Of a DNA stretch of 43,678 nt, positions 31,389-39,473 are shown in pieces. The DNA comes from Streptomyces sp. NRRL S-350 (GTDB lineage: Bacteria > Actinomycetota > Actinomycetes > Streptomycetales > Streptomycetaceae). Both the position numbers and the translations under genes were made by a program. The notes beneath the pieces were generated by a model. It made no database searches, was not told the origin of the DNA, and worked only from the letters and a program-made list of their open reading frames with translations. The first letter of the stretch is position 1; each line of letters opens with the position of its first letter. The stretch covers positions 1 to 43,678 of the forward strand of contig NZ_JOHO01000061.1 in NCBI RefSeq assembly GCF_000719705.1, read 5' to 3'.

Positions 31389-32189
31389 TCAGTAGCCCTG
31401 GCCCTGCGGCTGGTAGCCGCTGCCCTGTCCGGCCGCGTTGAAGGAGCCGGGACCGGGCTCGCCGTACGGGCCCGGGCGCTGCGGCTGCATCGGGCGGACC
31501 GGCGCGACCGGCGCCATGGCCGGGCGCAGCTGGGCGCCACCGAAGGACTGGTCACCGCCCTGGCCTTGGTAGCCGGGGCCGCCGGCGTTCGGACCGCCGA
31601 AGGACTGCTGTCCGCCGAAGCCCTGCGGTCCGCCGGGCTGGGCCTGGCCGAAACCGCCCGGGCCGGCGGCGGCCTGGGCACCGAAGTTCTGCTGCCCGCC
31701 CTGGCCGCCGATGAAGGTGTTCTGGCCGCCGAAGCTCTGGCCGCCGGTCGGCTGGTAGCCGCCGCCGGTGGTCTGGGTGAAGGTCGGGGCGCCGGTCTGC
31801 TGTCGCTGGTACGGCTGGGGGGCGCCGTAGCCGGGGACCGGCGGCTGGGGAGAGGCGTACGCCGGCGCGGGCTGCGCGGGGATGTACGCCGTGGCGGGAC
31901 CGGCGGAGGGGCCGCTGCTCGGGCCGGGGCCCAGGGCGAGGCGGGCGGCCGGCAGCGCGGGGAGGTTGCTGCCGGCGTTGTCGTACCCGTTGCCGTACCG
32001 GTTGTCGTAGGACTGGCCGTGGCCAGATCCGTAGCCGGACGACAGTGCAGGCGGCAGGGCGGCCGGCACGTTGATGGGTGCGATCTGGGGGACGCCGCGC
32101 TCAGCCACGAGGCTGTCGTAAATCGGCGTGCCGGAGGAGAAAGACGGAGAGGGGTAGCCGACTCCGTCGTAGGAGCGGGGCGAGGTCAT
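31389..32189 (-). CDS. Disordered Gly/Gln/Pro-rich protein (DUF6643-like)
   Basis: A 266-residue protein opening TSPRSYDGVGYPSPSFSSGT, then PIYDSLVAERGVPQIAPINV and PAALP. This fairly conserved N-terminal ~50 residues is known in Streptomyces proteins called DUF6643. The rest is low complexity: GQSFGGQNTFIGGQGGQQNF and similar Gly/Gln/Phe/Tyr repeats, like prion-like or condensate-forming segments. No membrane or signal segment. Function unknown. ATG at 32189 has TACCGT 7 nt upstream (minus strand, 32202-32197) and no ribosome-binding site, so it is likely leaderless. A strong hairpin follows the gene. Confidence 0.75.
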   Translation of the reverse strand: MTSPRSYDGVGYPSPSFSSGTPIYDSLVAERGVPQIAPINVPAALPPALSSGYGSGHGQSYDNRYGNGYDNAGSNLPALPAARLALGPGPSSGPSAGPATAYIPAQPAPAYASPQPPVPGYGAPQPYQRQQTGAPTFTQTTGGGYQPTGGQSFGGQNTFIGGQGGQQNFGAQAAAGPGGFGQAQPGGPQGFGGQQSFGGPNAGGPGYQGQGGDQSFGGAQLRPAMAPVAPVRPMQPQRPGPYGEPGPGSFNAAGQGSGYQPQGQGY

Positions 32190-32453
32190 GGGGCATACGG
32201 TAAGCCCACAATGCGCCTGCTGAGGAGAGCGGGAGGGGGAGCAGTTCGAGTGTTTACACAGTCTTCGCTCGCACAAAGGTTTCGAAAGTAGTAAGAACGG
32301 ACATACCAGGCGTTCGGTTCCGGACAACCTTGGTGTCCCGTCAGTGATCGAACAGTGGCCGGACGATGGGGCCGCAAGGCCTTGCGGTGACCGGCCGGTG
32401 GATGGTTGCGGGCCCGGCGGAGAAACTTTTGCGGACAGGGCGTGCGCCGGGCG

Positions 32454-32493
32454 CATTCGAGCCCCCGTCGAGGGTGGCGGGGGCTCGTGAATG
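32454..32493 (-). terminator. Hairpin downstream of mscL
   Basis: GAGCCCCCG (32459-32467) pairs with CGGGGGCTC (32478-32486), extended by CATTC/GAATG outside a 2-nt bulge. About 150 nt after the mscL stop on the minus strand. An additional short GGCCGG/CCGGCC stem lies at 32613-32630. Confidence 0.5.
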
Positions 32494-32550
32494 TTTCGGG
32501 AATAAAATTGCCGTCAGCTCGCCGACTGCCGGGCCCGAGGCCCGCTGACC

Positions 32551-32616
32551 ACCTGGTTCGCGGTCGCCGGCCACCTGGTTCGAGAACACCGACCCCCTGG
32601 TTCGCGGCCCCCGGCC
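32551..32616. repeat. Three-copy 22-bp tandem repeat
   Basis: CCTGGTTCG recurs at exactly 22-bp spacing (32552, 32574, 32596), with partly conserved unit remainders ending in CCGGCC or CCGACC. Confidence 0.8.
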
Positions 32617-32641
32617 GGTCACCGCCGGCCCCTGCGCCGGT

Positions 32642-33088
32642 TCAGTGCGACTGCAGCGCCTGGGCCTGCGCCGGCAGGCCCGGCTTGCCCACCTCCGAGG
32701 TGCAGAAGGAACAGCGCGTCGCGGCGGCCGGGATCGAGCTCAGGCACTCCGGGCAGTCCACCTTCGGGGCCGGTGCGGCCTTGGCCGATTCGAAGCGCGT
32801 CTGCAGCTTGCCGACCGGCAGCACCACGGCGAAGTAGATGACGGCGGCGGTCAGCACGAACCCGATCACCGCGTTGACGAAGACGCCGTACGGGAACCGG
32901 GTGCCGCCCACCTCGAAAGTCTTCTGGGTGAAGTCGCCGACGGCGCCGGCCGCGACCCCGACCAGCGGGGTGAGGAAGGCGGTGACGAACCCGGTGACGA
33001 CCGCGGTGAAGGCCGCACCGATCACGATGCCGACCGCGAGGTCCACCACGTTTCCGCGCAGCAGGAAGCTGCGGAATCCCTTGATCAC
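32642..33088 (-). CDS. mscL: Large-conductance mechanosensitive channel MscL with C-terminal zinc ribbon
   Basis: A 148-residue channel that opens under membrane tension to release osmolytes. IKGFRSFLLRGNVVDLAVGI leads into TM1 (VIGAAFTAVVTGFVTAFLTP), and NAVIGFVLTAAVIYFAVVLP forms TM2. Instead of only the usual C-terminal helix, residues 112-129 carry CPEC and CSFC, a rubredoxin-like zinc ribbon (Cys112, 115, 126, 129). GTG at 33088 is chosen because GGAG lies 8 nt upstream and the family starts here. The upstream frame to 33412 is not channel-like. The ribbon is known in some actinobacterial MscL proteins; its role is unclear. Confidence 0.9.
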   Translation of the reverse strand: MIKGFRSFLLRGNVVDLAVGIVIGAAFTAVVTGFVTAFLTPLVGVAAGAVGDFTQKTFEVGGTRFPYGVFVNAVIGFVLTAAVIYFAVVLPVGKLQTRFESAKAAPAPKVDCPECLSSIPAAATRCSFCTSEVGKPGLPAQAQALQSH

Positions 33089-33540
33089 CGGGTGACTCCA
33101 AATCCGTACGGGGGAGGGGAAGATGGGGCGACCGACGGTGCCCCGGCGGGACATCCTGCCGAGCGGTCCGGGTGGAGGTCCAACCGCGTTCACCCGATCC
33201 GCGTAACGGCTCCCGGGCCGCCGGGCCTCGGGCCGGGCGGTGTCCGGGCGCTCCGCGTACGGGCCCATCAGGGTGTCGGCGGCTGCCGGCAAACCGCCAG
33301 TGGCGCAGCGAACTTGACGTGACGTTCGGACCCGGCCCGGCGAGCGGCGCCGGAGGTGATGCGGCGCGACGGGAGCGAACCGGAGCGCGTCAGGGGGTGA
33401 GACGGGGCGCACGGCGATCGCAACCGGCGCACGACGGCGGTCCTCTGGCGCACATCGGGTGTACGGGCGCGGGCGGTTGGGCCACCACGAGGTTGCGCGA
33501 AGGGGCTGTACCGGGCGGGGCGCTGTGCCAAGGTCGGTCC
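33089..33540. other. 452-bp divergent gap between mscL and GT4 gene
   Basis: No supported gene. Several G-rich low-complexity stretches are present. CAAGGT at 33529-33534 lies 6 nt before the GT4 start and may be its -10. TTGACG near 33314 has no matching -10. Confidence 0.4.
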
Positions 33541-34707
33541 ATGCCCGACCACATGTCGGCCGACTCGGCCGGAATCCGTCCGCGTGTCCTGCACCTGATC
33601 AGCGGCTCACGGCGTGGCGGCGCCCAGAACTTCGCCCGTGACCTCCACCGGGAACTGGGCCGCCGGGGCCAGTCCTCCGCCCTGTGCGCCCTCGCCCCGC
33701 ACCCGCCCGGCCGCGCCGGTGCCGCGGAGGCCGACCCGGGCGACTGCCCCGACGCCACCAGGCTGCCGCGCGCCGCCGCCGTCCTCGGCCCGGGGCGCCT
33801 GCGCCCGAGCACCCTGCGGGCACTGCGCACCACCGCGCGCGCCGCCGACGTGGTGCTCGCCCACGGCTCCGACACCCTGGCCGCCTGTGCCCTCGCGCTG
33901 ACCGGCACCAACACCCCCTTCGTCTACGTCTCCGTCGGCCACCCCCGGTACTGGACCGCCACCCGGTTGCGCCGGGTCCGCGGCGGTGCGCTGATGCACC
34001 GCGCCGCCGCCGTCACCACGCTCACCGACGAGGCGCGGGCCGTCCTCGAGGAGCAGTTCGGGCTGCCCGACGGCAAGGTGCACGTGATCCCCAACTCCCG
34101 CGCCGCCGAGAGCTATCCGCCCGCCGACGGCAGGGAGGACCGGCGGGCCGCCCGGCACGCACTGGGCCTTCCCGCGGACGTGCTGCTGGTCGCCTGGATC
34201 GGCGCGATAGCGCCCGAGAAGCGGCTCGACCTCGCCCTCGACGTCCTCGACCGCCTGCCCGACGTCCGGCTCGCCGTCGCCGGGGACGGCCCGCTGCGCG
34301 AGACGCTGGCCCGCCACCCGGCGGCCGCCCGCGCCCACTTCCTCGGCCCCCTGCCCGATCCGGCCCCGCTCTACCGTGCCGCCGACGCGCTGCTGCTCAC
34401 CAGCGACAGCGAAGGCGTGCCCGGCGCGCTCATCGAAGCGGCCCTGGCCGGGGTGCCCGCCGTCGCCACCGACGTCGGCTGGGTGCGCGAGGTCGTCCGG
34501 GACGGCGCCACCGGCGCCCTCGTCGCCCCCGGCGACCCGCTCGCCCTCGCGGAGGCGCTGGGCAGGGTGCTGGCGGTCAACCGGGCGGGCCTCGGCGCGG
34601 CGGCCCGGGCGCACGCGCTGGAGCACTTCGAACTGGGTGCGGTGGTGGACGCGTGGCAGCGGCTGGTGGCTGACGTGTGGACGGAACGCGCGGTGCCGGC
34701 CGGCTGA
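33541..34707 (+). CDS. Glycosyltransferase family 4 protein
   Basis: A 388-residue GT-B fold enzyme that transfers a sugar from a nucleotide-sugar donor. The N-terminal domain has RVLHLISGSRRGGAQNFARD. The C-terminal donor domain includes VHVIPNSRAAESYPPADGRE, VAWIGAIAPEKRLDLALDVL, VRLAVAGDGPLRETLARHP and the EX7E-type motif in LLLTSDSEGVPGALIEAALA, then GVPAVATDVGWVREVV. Acceptor unknown; a cell-surface polysaccharide or glycolipid is likely. ATG at 33541 has CAAGGT 6 nt upstream and no Shine-Dalgarno. A GGGCCC-rich repeat follows the stop at once. It is not clearly cotranscribed with neighbours. Confidence 0.88.
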   Translation: MPDHMSADSAGIRPRVLHLISGSRRGGAQNFARDLHRELGRRGQSSALCALAPHPPGRAGAAEADPGDCPDATRLPRAAAVLGPGRLRPSTLRALRTTARAADVVLAHGSDTLAACALALTGTNTPFVYVSVGHPRYWTATRLRRVRGGALMHRAAAVTTLTDEARAVLEEQFGLPDGKVHVIPNSRAAESYPPADGREDRRAARHALGLPADVLLVAWIGAIAPEKRLDLALDVLDRLPDVRLAVAGDGPLRETLARHPAAARAHFLGPLPDPAPLYRAADALLLTSDSEGVPGALIEAALAGVPAVATDVGWVREVVRDGATGALVAPGDPLALAEALGRVLAVNRAGLGAAARAHALEHFELGAVVDAWQRLVADVWTERAVPAG

Positions 34708-34763
34708 CCCGGGCCCCCGGGCCCCCGGGCCCACGGGCCCCCGGGCCCCCGGGCCCCCGGGCC
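34708..34763. repeat. GGGCCCCC-type simple repeat after the GT4 gene
   Basis: Around seven tandem GGGCCCCC or GGGCCCAC units begin right after the stop codon. Each unit is self-complementary in part, so it may act as a terminator. Prone to length variation. Confidence 0.85.
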
Positions 34764-34881
34764 TTCAGCCCCACGTCCCCGCAGACCGATGCCGTGCCTG
34801 CTACCCCCTTTCAGGTGAATCCAGACCCACCACCGGCCACCAACTCGTCGGTAACGAACCGCCGCCACCACACTTCCCGGT

Positions 34882-35556
34882 GTGAAATCGAAGTCGCTGC
34901 TGCGATCCACCGTCCTGTTCGCCGTCGCCGTCGGGATTGCCGCGTCCCCCGTCCAGGCCGGCGCGATGACCCACCAACCTCCGTCCGAGGGAGCCCAGTA
35001 CGTCAGGCTCGACCACCCGCAACCGGTGCGCGAGAGCTCCCGGACGGAGGCGGTCGAGTTCTTCTGGTACGACTGCGGCCACTCCCAGGCGCTCGAACAG
35101 CCGCTGCAAGCCTGGGCGGAGAAGCACCGCGACGACGTCGCGCTGCGCCGCGTCCCGGCGATCTGGCCGGGAAGCCCGGAGGAGAAGGTGCAGCGCGGCC
35201 ATGCGCGGATGTACTACGCGCTGGAGCGACTCGGCCTGGTCGAGCGCCTGCAGACCAGCGTCTTCCGGGCCGTCCACGACGACGGGGTGGACCTCGCCGG
35301 CGAGGCTTCGGCCACCGATTGGGCCGTGCGCCACGGTGTCGACGCGCAGCTCTTCGCCCAGGCCTACCGGTCCGCCGAGGTCGGCCGGTCGGTCGACGAC
35401 GCCGCTGCCGCGTTCGTCCGCTACGGCGTCAACGAGCTGCCGACCGTGATCGTCCAGGGCGAGTACCGGACCTCCCCGAGCAAGGCCGGCGGTGTCGAGG
35501 CGATGCCCGAGGTGCTCGACTACCTGGTGCAGCAGGAGCAGTTGAAGACCGGTTGA
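34882..35556 (+). CDS. Exported DsbA-like thioredoxin-fold protein with CGHS active site
   Basis: A 224-residue protein. The signal peptide is KSKSLLRSTVLFAVAVGIAA to SPVQAGA. The thioredoxin strand and active site read VEFFWYDCGHSQALEQPLQ, matching DsbA (EFFxYxCxHC) except that the second cysteine is Ser68, giving C-G-H-S with Cys65. Pro187 in NELPTVIVQGEYRT is the cis-proline. A one-cysteine DsbA could still act as an isomerase-like or glutathione/mycothiol-mixed-disulfide protein, but not as an ordinary oxidase; this is inference. GTG at 34882 has CACACT 7 nt upstream and no ribosome-binding site. No DsbB-like partner is nearby. Confidence 0.85.
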   Translation: MKSKSLLRSTVLFAVAVGIAASPVQAGAMTHQPPSEGAQYVRLDHPQPVRESSRTEAVEFFWYDCGHSQALEQPLQAWAEKHRDDVALRRVPAIWPGSPEEKVQRGHARMYYALERLGLVERLQTSVFRAVHDDGVDLAGEASATDWAVRHGVDAQLFAQAYRSAEVGRSVDDAAAAFVRYGVNELPTVIVQGEYRTSPSKAGGVEAMPEVLDYLVQQEQLKTG

Positions 35557-35605
35557 GCTCTCGCCGGTCCCGTGATGTCGGGTCAGCTCGCTCGTTGTGC
35601 GCCTC

Positions 35606-35640
35606 TTGCCTAACCTTTCAAATCCTGTTTAATGGTTAGC
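35606..35640 (+). promoter_or_regulatory. Leaderless promoter with embedded operator of the alpha/beta hydrolase
   Basis: TTGCCT (35606-35611), a 16-bp spacer and TTTAAT (35628-35633), then 7 nt to ATG 35641. CTAACC (35610-35615) and GGTTAG (35634-35639) form an inverted repeat spanning the spacer and start region. Confidence 0.6.
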
Positions 35641-36531
35641 ATGAGCGAGCTGACGATCCCCCACATCCACCACCGGCACGTCGACGTCAACGGCGTGCGC
35701 GTCTTCTACCGCGAGACCGGCCCGGCCGACGCCCCCGTCCTCCTGCTGCTGCACGGCTTCCCCTCCGCCTCGCACCAGTACGCCCGGCTGCTCGACGCCC
35801 TCGGCACCCGCTACCGGCTGATAGCCCCCGACTACCCCGGCTTCGGCCACAGCGAAAGCCCCGCGCCCGACGCCTTCCCGTACCGCTTCGACACCCTCGC
35901 CGACGTGATCGAGGGCTTCTGCCTCGCCCTCGGCCTGGACCGCTTCGCGCTGTACGTCTTCGACTTCGGCGCCCCCGTCGGCCTGCGGCTGGCCACCCGC
36001 CGCCCGGAGTGGATCACCGGCCTGGTGGTCCAGAACGGCAACGCCTACGAGGAGGGACTCTCCGACCAGGCCCGGGAGTTCATCGCCAACCGGCGCGGCG
36101 TCCCGGGCGCCGAGGAAGCCGCCCGCTCGATCCTCACCCTGGAGATCACCCGCAGCCAGTACGAAGGCGGCACCGGCGACCCGAGCCTGGTCGCCCCCGA
36201 CGGCTGGACCCTCGACCAGCACTTCCTCGACCTGCCCGGCCGCAAGGACATCCAGGTCGAACTCGCCCTCGACTACTTCTCCAACGTCGAGCTCTACCCG
36301 GCCTGGCAGGCCTGGCTGCGCGCCGACCAGCCGCCCACGCTCGTCCTCTGGGGCAACGGCGACCCGTTCTTCACCGAGGCCGGCGCCCGCGCCTACCTCC
36401 GCGACCTGCCCGACGCCGAGCTGCACGTGTTCGACACCGGGCACTTCGCGCTGGAGGAGAAGCTGCCCGAAATCGCTCCGCTGATCGACGACTTCCTCGC
36501 GCGGACGCAGAAGCAGGCGCAAGCTCAGTAG
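35641..36531 (+). CDS. Alpha/beta hydrolase with aspartate nucleophile (epoxide hydrolase/dehalogenase-like)
   Basis: A 296-residue hydrolase. The oxyanion motif is LLLLHGFPSASHQYARLLDA. The nucleophile elbow YVFDFGAPVGLRL has Asp108 in place of serine, as in epoxide hydrolases and haloalkane dehalogenases. The acid candidate lies in WGNGDPFFTEAGA and the base is His in FDTGHFALEEK. NGNAYEEGLSDQAREFIANR and DGWTLDQHFLDLPGRKDIQ are typical of a widespread subgroup without a fixed substrate. ATG at 35641 fits the leaderless promoter; the alternative ATG at 35632 adds three residues. The operator-like inverted repeat suggests repression by an unlinked regulator. Confidence 0.88.
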   Translation: MSELTIPHIHHRHVDVNGVRVFYRETGPADAPVLLLLHGFPSASHQYARLLDALGTRYRLIAPDYPGFGHSESPAPDAFPYRFDTLADVIEGFCLALGLDRFALYVFDFGAPVGLRLATRRPEWITGLVVQNGNAYEEGLSDQAREFIANRRGVPGAEEAARSILTLEITRSQYEGGTGDPSLVAPDGWTLDQHFLDLPGRKDIQVELALDYFSNVELYPAWQAWLRADQPPTLVLWGNGDPFFTEAGARAYLRDLPDAELHVFDTGHFALEEKLPEIAPLIDDFLARTQKQAQAQ

Positions 36532-36602
36532 CAGCAGGCGCAGTAGCGGGCGCGGGAACAGCCTGGGTGGCTGCCGGGGAGCAGCGGCCACCCCGGCCGT
36601 GT

Positions 36603-37349
36603 TCAGTCGCGGCGCAGCAGGTACGTGACGAAGCCGAGCGTCCCCCGGTAGCCGTGCAGCCACTCCGCGCGGTGCCGGTCGGCGGCCTCCCGGGCGGTGG
36701 CCGCGTCCGGATGGTCCGGGTGGTCGATGGCCCACTCGGCCAGCGCACCCGTCCAGGAGAACTCGTAGTCGTCCCACTCCTGTTCGGTGCTGACGTGCCC
36801 GAAGACCGGCGTCCAGCCGTCCGCGAGGACCTGGTCGGTGGTCCCCGCCAGATCCGCGAAGTCCTCCCGGGCGGCGCCGAGTCCGTCCAGCGCCTCGGGG
36901 GAGGGATCGCGCTGCCAGAACCCGTCACCGACCAGCAGCCGGCCACCCGGCGCCAGGAGTGCGCGGGCGGCGGCGAGCGTCGGCAGCAGCCCGCCGAAGG
37001 CATGGGTGGCACCGACGCACAGCACCAGGTCGAACGGCTCCTTCGCGGTGAACTCCCTCGCGTCCACGTGGTGCAGGCCGATCCGGCGCACCACGCCGAG
37101 CGCGGTCGCGCTCTCCCGGGCGCGGGTCAGCGCCGCGGCGTCCACGTCCACTCCGACCGCCTGCCAGCGCGGGCGGGCGGCCAGCGCCCGGAGCAGCCAC
37201 GCGCCCTCGCCGCAGCCCAGGTCCAGCGCCCGGCCCTCGTCCGTGCCGGCCGTGGCCCGGTCCAGCAGGCGGGCCACCGATCCGTCGGACAGCGGAGCCG
37301 CGATCGGGTGGTGGGCATGGGCGAGGCGGGAGATCTGCTGACGGTCCAT
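36603..37349 (-). CDS. SAM-dependent methyltransferase
   Basis: A 248-residue class I methyltransferase. The SAM-binding motif I is ALDLGCGEGAWLLRALAA (residues ~41-58), motif II VGVDVDAAALTRARE, and motif III-like FDLVLCVGATHAFGGLLPTL with LLAPGGRLLVGDGFW. The C-terminal part (WAIDHPDHPDAATAREAADR) may form the acceptor lid. Substrate unknown. ATG at 37349; CATACT lies 6 nt upstream on the minus strand, so possibly leaderless. It is convergent with the alpha/beta hydrolase and 76 bp downstream of the HpnB-like gene on the same strand. Confidence 0.88.
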   Translation of the reverse strand: MDRQQISRLAHAHHPIAAPLSDGSVARLLDRATAGTDEGRALDLGCGEGAWLLRALAARPRWQAVGVDVDAAALTRARESATALGVVRRIGLHHVDAREFTAKEPFDLVLCVGATHAFGGLLPTLAAARALLAPGGRLLVGDGFWQRDPSPEALDGLGAAREDFADLAGTTDQVLADGWTPVFGHVSTEQEWDDYEFSWTGALAEWAIDHPDHPDAATAREAADRHRAEWLHGYRGTLGFVTYLLRRD

Positions 37350-37425
37350 CCGAGCAGTATGGATCGGGTCGGCCCGTCGCGCCGGGGAATTCCGGGTTCG
37401 CGGAGCGACCGGGGAACTGGGCGGC

Positions 37426-38607
37426 TCACGCCCGCGAGTAGGTCCGGCCCTTCCACGCCGCGCCCCGGCCCAGCCAGTGCTGCACCGCCGAGTCCACCGT
37501 CATCAGCAGGTACATTCCCGCCGTGAACGGCAGCAGCACCACGGCCGGCGCCGGCTGCCCGTAGTACCGGACCATCGGCAGGTACGTGCCCGCCATCAGC
37601 GCCCAGGCCGCCCCGCCTGCCACCGCCACCGCGGGCGCGCCTGCCACCAGCCCGGCGACCGTCGCCACCGGCGGCACCAGGTACACCAGCGCCAGCCCCA
37701 CCACCGTCCCGAGCAGCAGCAGCGGCGAGTGCCTGAGCTGGGCGTACGCGCTGCGCGAGACCATCCGCCACAGCTGGTCCAGCCGCGGGTACGGCCGGAC
37801 GCTGTCGACGTCGTCGGCCAGGCCCAGCCAGATCCGCCCGCCGGTGGACTTCACCGCCCGGGCCAGCGAGACGTCGTCGATCACCGCGCCCCGGATCGCC
37901 GCCACCCCGCCGGCCCGCTCCAGCGCCTCGCGCCGCACCAGGGAGCAGCCGCCCGCCGCAGCGGCCGTCCGGGCACCCGGACGGTTGCTCCGGCGGAACG
38001 GGTAGAGCTGGGCGAAGAAGTACACGAAGGCGGGCACGATCAGCCGTTCCCAGCCGGTCTCCACCCGCAGCCGGGCCATCTGCGACACCAGGTCCAGGCC
38101 GTTGCTCTCGGCCGCGGCCACCAACTCGGCGAGCGACTCCGGGCCGTGCGCGATGTCCGCGTCCGTCAACAGCAGGAACTCGACGTCCGGACCGGCCAGC
38201 GCCACCCCGTGCCGCAGCGCCCACAGCTTGCCCGTCCAACCGGGCGGCAGCGGGGGAGGAGTGGTGACGGTCAGGTCCAATCCGTCGATCGTCCGCAGCT
38301 CCGCCGCCAGCGCGCCGGTGCCGTCCGAACTGTGGTCGTCCACCAGGACCACCCGGGCCCGACCGGGGTACTTCTGCGCCAGCAGCGTCGGGAGGCTCGC
38401 CGGCAGCACCGCCGCCTCGTCCCGGGCCGGCACCACGATCGCCACCTGCGGCCACCGGACCGGCGGGCGGCGCGGCGGCAGCCGGACGTCGGTGCGCCAG
38501 AACAAGCCGTGGCAGCACGCCAGCCAGAGCCAGACCAGCAGGGAGAAGACGGTGATCCACAGCAGGACGGTCACCCCGGCAGTCTGCCGCAGACGAGGGC
38601 CGGACAT
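37426..38607 (-). CDS. hpnB: HpnB-like family 2 glycosyltransferase, membrane-anchored
   Basis: A 393-residue GT-A protein. It has an N-terminal membrane segment (TVLLWITVFSLLVWLWLACC) and two to three C-terminal ones (LLLLGTVVGLALVYLVPPVA, VVLLPFTAGMYLLMTVDSAV). The catalytic part shows VAIVVPARDEAAVLPASLPT, VVLVDDHSSDGTGALAAEL, the DxD-like LLTDADIAHGPESL and GAVIDDVSLARAVKSTGGRI. These match the hopanoid-associated glycosyltransferase HpnB, although no hopanoid genes are in the window and the acceptor is inferred. ATG at 38607, with a GTG at 38574 as alternative. Divergent from the racemase-family gene across 24 bp. Confidence 0.8.
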   Translation of the reverse strand: MSGPRLRQTAGVTVLLWITVFSLLVWLWLACCHGLFWRTDVRLPPRRPPVRWPQVAIVVPARDEAAVLPASLPTLLAQKYPGRARVVLVDDHSSDGTGALAAELRTIDGLDLTVTTPPPLPPGWTGKLWALRHGVALAGPDVEFLLLTDADIAHGPESLAELVAAAESNGLDLVSQMARLRVETGWERLIVPAFVYFFAQLYPFRRSNRPGARTAAAAGGCSLVRREALERAGGVAAIRGAVIDDVSLARAVKSTGGRIWLGLADDVDSVRPYPRLDQLWRMVSRSAYAQLRHSPLLLLGTVVGLALVYLVPPVATVAGLVAGAPAVAVAGGAAWALMAGTYLPMVRYYGQPAPAVVLLPFTAGMYLLMTVDSAVQHWLGRGAAWKGRTYSRA

Positions 38608-38631
38608 GCGGATCGACTAAAGTCTTGACCC

Positions 38632-39402
38632 GTGAAGATCGCACTGATGGACTCGGGAATCGGCCTGCTGGCCGCCGCTGCCGCCATTCGGAAGCTGCGC
38701 CCGGACGCCGACCTGGTGCTGTCCTCCAACCCCGCCTCGATGCCGTGGGGGCCGCTCACGCCCGAAGAGGTCACCGAACTGGCCCTCGGCTGCTGCCGGG
38801 CCGCCGCCGCGCTCCGGCCCGACGCGCTGGTGATCGCCTGCAACACGGCGTCCGTCCACGCCCTCGCCGCCATCCGCGCCGCTCTGGAACCCGGACTGCC
38901 GGTGATCGGCACCGTCCCGGCCATCAAGCCCGCCGCCGCGCAGGGCGGCCGGGTCGCCATCTGGGCCACCCCGGCCACCACCGGGAGCGCCTACCAGCGC
39001 GGACTGATCCGCGACTTCGGCGGCGCCGCGGAGGTCACCGAGGTCGCCTGCCCGGGCCTCGCGGACGCCGTCGAGCACGGTGACGACGACGCCATCACGG
39101 CCGCGATCGCCGACGCCGCAAGCCGGACGCCGGTCGGCACCGACGCCATCGTGCTGGGCTGTACCCACTACGAACTCGTGCTCGACCGCATCCGCGCAGC
39201 CGTTGCCCCGACCGCCTCCCCGGCGCTCACCTTCCACGGCTCCGCCGACGCCGTCGCCGCCCAGGCCCTGCGCCGCGCCGGAGACACCAGTCGGACGGGG
39301 GCGGGCACGCTCACCGTCCTCCACGCCGGCGTGCCCGCCGAACTGCCCTCGGCCGCCGCCCTCTACCCGCAGGGCCACGCCCTGGCCACCCTCATCGGCT
39401 GA
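38632..39402 (+). CDS. Aspartate/glutamate racemase family protein (MurI-like)
   Basis: A 256-residue protein with the two-cysteine racemase plan. KIALMDSGIGLLAAAAAIRK opens the fold. Cys70 lies in LVIACNTASVHALAAIRA and Cys177 in IVLGCTHYELVLDRIRAA. AIKPAAAQGGRVAIWATPAT and TGSAYQRGLI fit MurI. It would interconvert L- and D-glutamate for peptidoglycan; whether it is the essential MurI or a paralogue cannot be told from the window. GTG at 38632 has TAAAGT (38618-38623) 8 nt upstream and no ribosome-binding site. It diverges from the HpnB-like gene, so the two promoters overlap. A hairpin terminator follows 28 nt after the stop. Confidence 0.85.
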   Translation: MKIALMDSGIGLLAAAAAIRKLRPDADLVLSSNPASMPWGPLTPEEVTELALGCCRAAAALRPDALVIACNTASVHALAAIRAALEPGLPVIGTVPAIKPAAAQGGRVAIWATPATTGSAYQRGLIRDFGGAAEVTEVACPGLADAVEHGDDDAITAAIADAASRTPVGTDAIVLGCTHYELVLDRIRAAVAPTASPALTFHGSADAVAAQALRRAGDTSRTGAGTLTVLHAGVPAELPSAAALYPQGHALATLIG

Positions 39403-39430
39403 TCCCCGGTCGGCCGGACCTCCCGGGGCC

Positions 39431-39473
39431 GGTCGCCCGGACTTCCCCGCGAACCGGGGAGCTCCGGGCGACC
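39431..39473 (+). terminator. Hairpin terminator after the racemase-family gene
   Basis: GGTCGCCCGGA (39431-39441) pairs with TCCGGGCGACC (39463-39473). An inner CCCC/GGGG stem lies within the loop. Confidence 0.8.

Larger units (their letters stand above)
32190..32641. other. 452-bp intergenic region between mscL and the DUF6643-like gene
   Basis: No supported gene. It contains the TACCGT -10 of the minus-strand gene, AT-rich sequence near 32250-32300, a perfect 16-bp palindrome CCGCAAGGCCTTGCGG at 32372-32387, a hairpin at 32454-32493 and a 22-bp tandem repeat at 32551-32616. Confidence 0.6.
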
